Origin: Candidatus Vecturithrix granuli | Lineage (GTDB): Bacteria; Moduliflexota; Moduliflexia; Moduliflexales; Moduliflexaceae | Assembly: GCA_000739535.1 (NCBI GenBank) | Contig: DF820482.1 | Location: forward strand, 1-48,977 | Reading direction: 5' to 3' | Length of the DNA stretch: 48,977 nt | Part shown: in pieces, positions 44,707 through 48,977 of the stretch | Position numbering within the stretch: position 1 is the first letter of the stretch | How the letters are laid out: each line of letters opens with the position of its first letter | The notes under the pieces: model-generated | Seen by the model: only the letters and a program-made list of their open reading frames with translations | What the model was told of the DNA's origin: nothing | The model's database searches: none | Program-made: the position numbers and the translations under genes

Positions 44707-44957
44707 TCACAATAATTGTTCGATGGCCCGCAGAGTATGTTTCATCTTCTCGAAAAGATCAAGCATTTCACTTTTAGAAAACGTTGTCAGCACGTCGTTA
44801 ATCGCCCTTCATTGTATTCACGCGCTGTGCCGTCAATCTGAGAACCAAACACAAGGAGTTGATCGATCTGTTCCGAGTATTTCTTGACTATGAGCGATTT
44901 TAATTCTTGCAGCGCGGCCTGATTGTCCAACGAATGAGTGCGTGCCAGTTCAGACAT
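44707..44957 (-). pseudogene. Decayed MNT-type nucleotidyltransferase
   Basis: A start at 44957 (overlapping the stop of the intact MNT gene) encodes MSELARTHSLDNQ through LLVFGSQIDGTAREY. That is the GS motif of minimal nucleotidyltransferases, but the expected SDID is absent and the frame stops at about 44787. Another frame continues as DVLTTFSKSEMLDLFEKMKHTLRAIEQLL to a stop at 44707. The combination looks like a frameshifted copy of an MNT antitoxin-type gene. The break could also be a sequencing or assembly error. Confidence 0.6.
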
Positions 44958-45309
44958 GCGATATTTTTCTCGGTTTATCTGATGCCAGTGATTCATCATG
45001 CCATGGTATCCCGTAGCGTTGAATTTCATAGACTAACGGATTATTGGGCGTAAAGGTATCTTCCGTAAAGGGAAGTGGTTCAATGCGGTCATCAATGCGA
45101 GCGGCCAAACGCATCAGGGACACCTGGTCTTCATAAGGATCATGTAAAAATGTTCGCAAAATCAACGCAAGATCAATGTCGCTCCATGGCGTGGCCGTAC
45201 CTTTGGCATAGGAACCATAGAGATAGGCCGCTGTGAGAGGATAGGATGTTTTTACAGCCGCCAGAAATAGATCTACACTGTTGCGGATGGAAGCTGCGAT
45301 TTCAGCCAT
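44950..45309 (-). CDS. MNT-type nucleotidyltransferase (HEPN-MNT module)
   Basis: This 119-residue minimal nucleotidyltransferase has the motif AYLYGSYAKGTATPWSDIDLALIL, GS followed by the DxD pair, and a later Asp in the helix-strand region. In HEPN-MNT systems this protein usually neutralises the partner HEPN protein, in some cases by adding AMP to it. AAGGAGATC precedes the ATG. It overlaps the HEPN gene by 37 bp, so the two are co-translated. The tail after about residue 105 overlaps the decayed second MNT. Confidence 0.9.
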   Translation of the reverse strand: MAEIAASIRNSVDLFLAAVKTSYPLTAAYLYGSYAKGTATPWSDIDLALILRTFLHDPYEDQVSLMRLAARIDDRIEPLPFTEDTFTPNNPLVYEIQRYGIPWHDESLASDKPRKISHV

Positions 45310-45719
45310 ATAAAGATCTCCTTAATCGTCTTCAGTTGTTGCTCGGTATATTCCCGGGTGCATTTTGCGCGGAAGGTTCTTTGTTCATCAGGATACCGCG
45401 CTTGAATATTAAAGCTCGTAATCAAAATCAACGCATCACTGCGAGGGGTGGTTAACTCAATCTGGGCAAGCGTCGCCAATCGGTGGAGATTGTGGAGTAA
45501 CGGCGCATGGGTGCGATGCTGATGAACATACAGAGCTTTTAACAGTTTCTCAATCGCTAAATGACCGAAAAATAAGGCATAAGAAAAATCCTGTTTTTCA
45601 AAAAGATGATCTGCAACCTGTAAAGCTTCTTGCGCTTCAACCTCCCAATATTGTGTAATCTGCTTAATGTCTAATTGAGTATTTTCGGGAGGATCTATCT
45701 GATGACATGCTGAATTCAT
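45273..45719 (-). CDS. HEPN-domain protein (toxin-like partner of MNT)
   Basis: This 148-residue all-helical protein has the HEPN core: YWEVEAQEALQVADHLFEKQDFSYALFFGHLAIEKLLKALYV, then HNLHRLATLA and a region with FNIQARYPDE. HEPN domains of active toxins carry an R-x4-6-H pair for RNA cleavage; that motif is not evident here (the closest is RYPDEQ), so nuclease activity is doubtful. It is the first gene of the module; GAGGAA lies 8 nt upstream of the ATG. The module sits between an AAA/nuclease protein and a large palindrome, a typical accessory spot. Confidence 0.85.
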   Translation of the reverse strand: MNSACHQIDPPENTQLDIKQITQYWEVEAQEALQVADHLFEKQDFSYALFFGHLAIEKLLKALYVHQHRTHAPLLHNLHRLATLAQIELTTPRSDALILITSFNIQARYPDEQRTFRAKCTREYTEQQLKTIKEIFIWLKSQLPSATV

Positions 45720-45990
45720 GCGTCTTTTTCCTCAAATCTGAGATTTCAACAGTCCTGGAGACGTTGGAATATTTACAGCAACAATTTTTATCCGGCAGTT
45801 CATGTAATATGCGCCTTTTCAGAGCCAAAACATTCTACAAAAGCAAGTTTTTATAAATCAATCTAATCTAATTCTGGATGAAAAGACTGTCAAACAAAAA
45901 AGTGAACTGAAAACTTCGGCACAAAAATTTCTGAGAAATAGAAACGGGCGTCGCCTGTGCTGGCGACGCCTGATACTTGATAGATGATTT
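45720..45990. other. Intergenic region upstream of the HEPN gene
   Basis: A/T-rich DNA with no gene. The only clear structure is the perfect 9-bp hairpin GGCGTCGCC/GGCGACGCC at about 45946-45970, immediately left of the large palindromic element. Confidence 0.5.
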
Positions 45991-46175
45991 GGTAGTGGTG
46001 AAATAGTAAGTGATGGCTGATGCTCAGCGCTTCGGTCAGGAGTGCGGCGCGGTCGTCGCAACGGCATCTCCGATGCCGCGCCTGTCAGGGCGTTGCCCTG
46101 ATGCGATGACCTCATCGCCCTCCTGGGAGCTGAGTAGTGTTCCGGGCACCCATCACTTACAATTTAACCACTACC
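45991..46175. repeat. Multi-branched palindromic element (outer 26-bp arms, three inner hairpins)
   Basis: GGTAGTGGTGAAATAGTAAG... (45991-46016) pairs with 46150-46175 at 24 of 26 positions. Within are CTCAGC/GCTGAG and CAGGAG/CTCCTG stems. These enclose three hairpins: GGCGC-GGCAT/ATGCC-GCGCC, CAGGGC/GCCCTG and GCGATGA/TCATCGC. The layout resembles either a structured RNA or a mobile cruciform element. No protein frame is convincing. Confidence 0.75.
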
Positions 46176-46235
46176 GTCCGCAAGAATGGATATTTCAGGA
46201 CGTTGCATCTAAATTCTTGAAAATTTTGCTTGACG

Positions 46236-46265
46236 TTGACATGAACGATAACGCTATCGTTATAG
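46236..46265 (+). promoter_or_regulatory. Candidate promoter with overlapping palindromic operator before the sugar ABC genes
   Basis: TTGACA at 46236-46241 is followed by the palindrome AACGATA-ACGC-TATCGTT at 46244-46261. The possible -10 (TTATAG, 46260) is weak. An operator placed just after the -35 box fits repression by a LacI-type or similar sugar regulator, but no regulator gene is in the window. Confidence 0.4.
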
Positions 46266-46351
46266 CAACGATCATGAGATTGAGAATATCCCGGGTGTTT
46301 GCGCATTCTAATGATGTGATGGCGGAATTTTTCAGTGAATAGGGTATGTTG

Positions 46352-47893
46352 ATGGAAGAGCGACGGTCAATCTTAGCGTTAAAGAATATCACCAAAGGTC
46401 TGTATGATATTAGCGGAAAAACCATCAATAAAAACGTTATTGTGCTGAAATCGGTGAATTTCGATATACGGCCGGGAGAAGTGCATGTGTTCCTGGGAGA
46501 GAACGGGGCGGGCAAATCAACGTTGATGAAAATCCTCTGCGGGGCTGTGCCTGCGGATTCTGGCTCAATTTACTATAACGGAGCAGAAGTCAGCATTAAT
46601 AATCCTCACATTGCGCATGAACTCGGCGTTGGTCTTGTAGCCCAGGAATTCAGCCTTTTCCCGAATCTGACGGTCGCGCAGAATATTTTTCTGGGCAGAG
46701 AACCTGTCAAAGGCCGCTGGGGTACGATCGATCAGGTTAAACTTGCAAAGGATGCCGCTGAACAGCTTGCCCGCCTGAAAATAGAGATTGACATCACTTC
46801 TTACGTCAGAGATCTCACTGTGGCTCAACAGCAAATGGTTGAAATCGCCAAAGCCCTCTCCTTGAACCCCAAAGTCCTGATCCTCGATGAACCAACCTCA
46901 GCTCTGGCTGATGATCAAGTCGAACAATTGTTCGACGTCATTCGCACCCTGACCCAAAAAGGCGTGAGTATCATCTATATTACCCACAAACTAAATGAAG
47001 TCCTGGAAATAGGGGATCGCGTAACCGTCCTGCGCGACGGTCAAACCGTAGGAACAGAAGAGGTGGCGCAGATCAGCGACATGGACAATATTGTTCAAAT
47101 GATGGTGGGACAAAAACTCGAGAACCTTTTTCAGCGCAGTTCGATCCCTCCCGGAGAAATGGCGATTGAAGTCAAGAGCTTGCAGCGCAAGGGGGTATTA
47201 GAGGATATCAATCTTCATGTCCATTGCGGTGAAATCGTCGGTCTGGCCGGAATTGTGGGCGCAGGGAGAACAGAACTGGCCAGGGCGATCTTTGGGGCAG
47301 ACCCTTATGATGCAGGTGAAATCCGGGTGTTTGGCAAAGCCATGAAGGCTTCTTCGCCGATCCAATCAATTACGCATGGCATTGGCTTTCTCCCAGAAGA
47401 TCGAGCGCGTCAGGGGATCGTGCCGCTGTGTTCCGTGATGGAGAATATTAATCACGTTGTCATGCTGCAATTGGCCTGGAAAGGATGGATTGGGAAGCGG
47501 CGAAGAAGAGACGTGGCGGCGAAGTATGTGCAGGATTTGAGTATTGTCGTATCTTCCTTACAACAAGACGTGCGCTATTTAAGCGGCGGCAACCAGCAAA
47601 AAGTGGTGTTGGCAAAATGGTTGAGCGCACGCTCGAAGATGTTCATTTTTGACGAACCCACGCGGGGCATTGACGTGGGAGTGAAGGCTGCGATCTATGC
47701 TTTGATGGATGAATTGACCAGGAGAGGGGCCGCAATCTTGATGATCTCCTCGGAACTGCCGGAGATTATCGGGATGAGCGACCGAATTTATGTCATGCGT
47801 GAAGGCAAGATCGTGGCTGAAATGAAGCGCGGAGCAATTCATGGCGAGGAAATTCTTCGCTATGCAATGGGTGGTCATGACATCGGGTCATGA
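46352..47893 (+). CDS. Sugar ABC transporter ATP-binding protein (RbsA/MglA/XylG type)
   Basis: This is an approximately 513-residue double ATPase. The first cassette has Walker A GENGAGKST and the Walker B block VLILDEPTSAL. The second has the degenerate P-loop GIVGAGRTELAR typical of RbsA, the signature LSGGNQQKV and FIFDEPTRGIDVGVK. It energises import of a monosaccharide. I start at ATG 46352, 7 nt after AGGG; the ATG at 46346 would be too close. The binding protein follows after 41 bp; the permease gene is not seen before the window ends. Confidence 0.94.
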   Translation: MEERRSILALKNITKGLYDISGKTINKNVIVLKSVNFDIRPGEVHVFLGENGAGKSTLMKILCGAVPADSGSIYYNGAEVSINNPHIAHELGVGLVAQEFSLFPNLTVAQNIFLGREPVKGRWGTIDQVKLAKDAAEQLARLKIEIDITSYVRDLTVAQQQMVEIAKALSLNPKVLILDEPTSALADDQVEQLFDVIRTLTQKGVSIIYITHKLNEVLEIGDRVTVLRDGQTVGTEEVAQISDMDNIVQMMVGQKLENLFQRSSIPPGEMAIEVKSLQRKGVLEDINLHVHCGEIVGLAGIVGAGRTELARAIFGADPYDAGEIRVFGKAMKASSPIQSITHGIGFLPEDRARQGIVPLCSVMENINHVVMLQLAWKGWIGKRRRRDVAAKYVQDLSIVVSSLQQDVRYLSGGNQQKVVLAKWLSARSKMFIFDEPTRGIDVGVKAAIYALMDELTRRGAAILMISSELPEIIGMSDRIYVMREGKIVAEMKRGAIHGEEILRYAMGGHDIGS

Positions 47894-47934
47894 CCCTGTA
47901 ACACACAATAACATTAACATGATGAGGTAGCAAC

Positions 47935-48906
47935 ATGTTCAGAAAAAACAGCAGTATGCTTCACGTCGTAGCTCTGGGTCTGGTGGTCTTGTTTGCGCTA
48001 TGGGTCGGACAGCAGCAAGCTGCCGCAGCCGATAAACCACGAGTGGCGGTGGTGGTCAAAACTCTTACCGGCGATGTTTTCCAGCTTAAAATGGCAGAAG
48101 CCGCGAGAGATAAGGCGATTGCGTTAGGGGCCGACGCCGAAATCTATCAGGCCGGTGGACAGACAGCGGTGCAGAAAATGGTCAGCATTGTGGAAGACCT
48201 GATTACTAAGCAAGTGGATATTATCTTGATCAGCCCGCTGGATTCTAAAGCTGTGGTGCCAGTGTTCAAACAGGCTAAAGAAGAAGGCATTATTATCGTC
48301 TGTATGGATCAGGTGGCGGAAGGCGATGATTGGGTCACGTTTATCTCGACCGATAACTATAAAGCGGCGGCGATTGGCGCGGAATACGCCAAAAAAGTGC
48401 TCAATGGCGCCGGGAAAATCCTGGTGGTTGAGGGCGCGCCGGGAAGCAGCGTCGGCGATCAGCGGCGCGATGGGTTCAAAGAAACGGTGGTCAAAGACTC
48501 GCAGATTGAAATCGTGGGGTCCCAGTCCGGGTTCTGGCAGAATGACAAGGCCATGGAAGTCACGGAAAATATGCTTCAGGCGCATCCTGATGTGGACCTG
48601 ATCTTCTCCTGCTCGGACGTGATGGTCGGCGGAATCCTGGAAGCCATCAAGTTAGCGGAAAAAGAGGGACAGATTAAGGTAATCAGCTTCGACGGGTCAA
48701 AATTCGGGATTAACCTGATTAAGGAAGGCAAGTTAATTGCTGATGTTTCGCAGTTCCCGATTAAGATTGGGGAACAAGCCGCGGAAACCGGAATCGGGGT
48801 GTGGAATAAAACCATCGATCCGGCCACGCTGCCAAAGTTTATTGATTCCGGCACAAAACTGATCACAGCGGAAAACGCCGACGAAGCCTTAAAAGATGCT
48901 TTTTAA
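47935..48906 (+). CDS. Sugar ABC transporter periplasmic binding protein (RbsB type)
   Basis: This 323-residue periplasmic protein has a signal peptide (1-32, ending AAAA) and the type 1 periplasmic-binding fold. Marks are VAVVVKTLTGDVFQLKMAEAARDKA, DIILISPLDSKAVVPVFKQAKEEGI, VEGAPGSSVGDQRRDGFKE and VISFDGSKFGINLIKEGKLIADVSQFP. These match ribose/galactose/allose-type receptors; the sugar cannot be named. ATGAGG precedes the start. It closes the visible operon; 71 bp of A/T-rich DNA follow to the window edge. Confidence 0.94.
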   Translation: MFRKNSSMLHVVALGLVVLFALWVGQQQAAAADKPRVAVVVKTLTGDVFQLKMAEAARDKAIALGADAEIYQAGGQTAVQKMVSIVEDLITKQVDIILISPLDSKAVVPVFKQAKEEGIIIVCMDQVAEGDDWVTFISTDNYKAAAIGAEYAKKVLNGAGKILVVEGAPGSSVGDQRRDGFKETVVKDSQIEIVGSQSGFWQNDKAMEVTENMLQAHPDVDLIFSCSDVMVGGILEAIKLAEKEGQIKVISFDGSKFGINLIKEGKLIADVSQFPIKIGEQAAETGIGVWNKTIDPATLPKFIDSGTKLITAENADEALKDAF

Positions 48907-48977
48907 GTAACTCACATTACGCACTCATATAAAAAAGTCAGATATTATACATTGTTTTTAACTGTGTTAGCTCTTTG

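Noticed and set aside
44787-45029. An 80-residue open frame read as an intact small gene.
   Set aside because: Its first 24 codons overlap the intact MNT gene out of frame and its end interrupts a nucleotidyltransferase motif; it is better explained as part of a decayed MNT gene.
47878-47895. GGGTCATGACCC palindrome at the end of the sugar ATPase gene as an operator or terminator.
   Set aside because: It is short, overlaps the stop codon and lacks a T-run; the downstream gene is very close and probably co-transcribed.
1-48977. CRISPR arrays, rRNA, tRNA, insertion sequences with a transposase, and prophage genes.
   Set aside because: No regularly spaced identical repeats, no tRNA-like cloverleaf with a CCA end, and no transposase, integrase or phage structural protein was seen on either strand.

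Overview
The window looks like a chromosomal stretch from a Gram-negative bacterium of moderate GC. Evidence for an outer membrane and periplasm includes an OmpA-family protein, a CpoB/YbgF-like protein, two lipoproteins, a periplasmic HtrA protease, TRAP and ABC solute receptors, and a PEP-CTERM protein. The mix of TRAP transport, c-di-GMP riboswitches, sigma-54 regulation, a PEP-CTERM substrate, an AAA-ATPase-like/PD-(D/E)XK protein and many intergenic palindromes would fit a candidate phylum such as KSB3/Modulibacteria, or a deltaproteobacterium-like lineage. That placement is inference; no rRNA or tRNA gene is present to settle it.

Layout. 1-3.5 kb: ferredoxin-type aldo/keto reductase, a Bax1-like (DUF790) nuclease without a visible XPB helicase, and a class II glutamine amidotransferase. 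3.5-8.1 kb (minus): NtrC-family response regulator, its histidine kinase and an HtrA/DegP protease. 8.7-17.1 kb (plus): Hsp20 and Lon, then envelope genes (OmpA-type porin-like protein, Asp-box beta-propeller, CpoB-like protein, metallophosphoesterase). 17.1-18.2 kb (minus): a PEP-CTERM protein behind a sigma-54 promoter and two tandem c-di-GMP-I riboswitches. 18.7-27.5 kb (plus): TPR lipoprotein, second lipoprotein, FtsK, peptide-binding protein, phosphatidylserine synthase, AmrS-like radical SAM enzyme. 27.7-33.1 kb (minus): nucleotide-sugar epimerase, GT4 glycosyltransferase, U32 peptidase family protein, FtsH. 33.4 kb: orphan MbtH. 33.7-42.7 kb: GT39 transferase (minus), then a FadR-type regulator with a complete TRAP transporter (dctP-dctQ-dctM), an aldo/keto reductase and a second GT39 transferase. 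42.8-45.7 kb (minus): AAA-ATPase-like/PD-(D/E)XK protein and a HEPN/MNT module with a decayed second MNT gene. 46.3-48.9 kb: ATPase and binding protein of a ribose-type sugar ABC importer; its permease is not in the window.

The strongest signal is at 17.8-18.5 kb. A consensus -24/-12 promoter, three upstream T(T/G)TCGACA boxes spaced about 90 bp, a first c-di-GMP-I aptamer feeding an intrinsic terminator and a second aptamer feeding a Shine-Dalgarno-sequestering hairpin together drive one secreted PEP-CTERM protein. This looks like layered control of an extracellular matrix or surface protein by an enhancer-binding protein and c-di-GMP.

The second theme is the intergenic space, which is full of palindromic elements. 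Several share one architecture: a long outer inverted repeat closing two or three inner hairpins (2471-2519, 8066-8146, 13371-13414, 27483-27675, 45991-46175). Two other families sit at fixed distances in front of start codons: a 71-nt leader shared by the two aldo/keto reductases, and a GAAACCGGG-type hairpin leader shared by mbtH and dctM. The rest of the window is ordinary housekeeping and transport.
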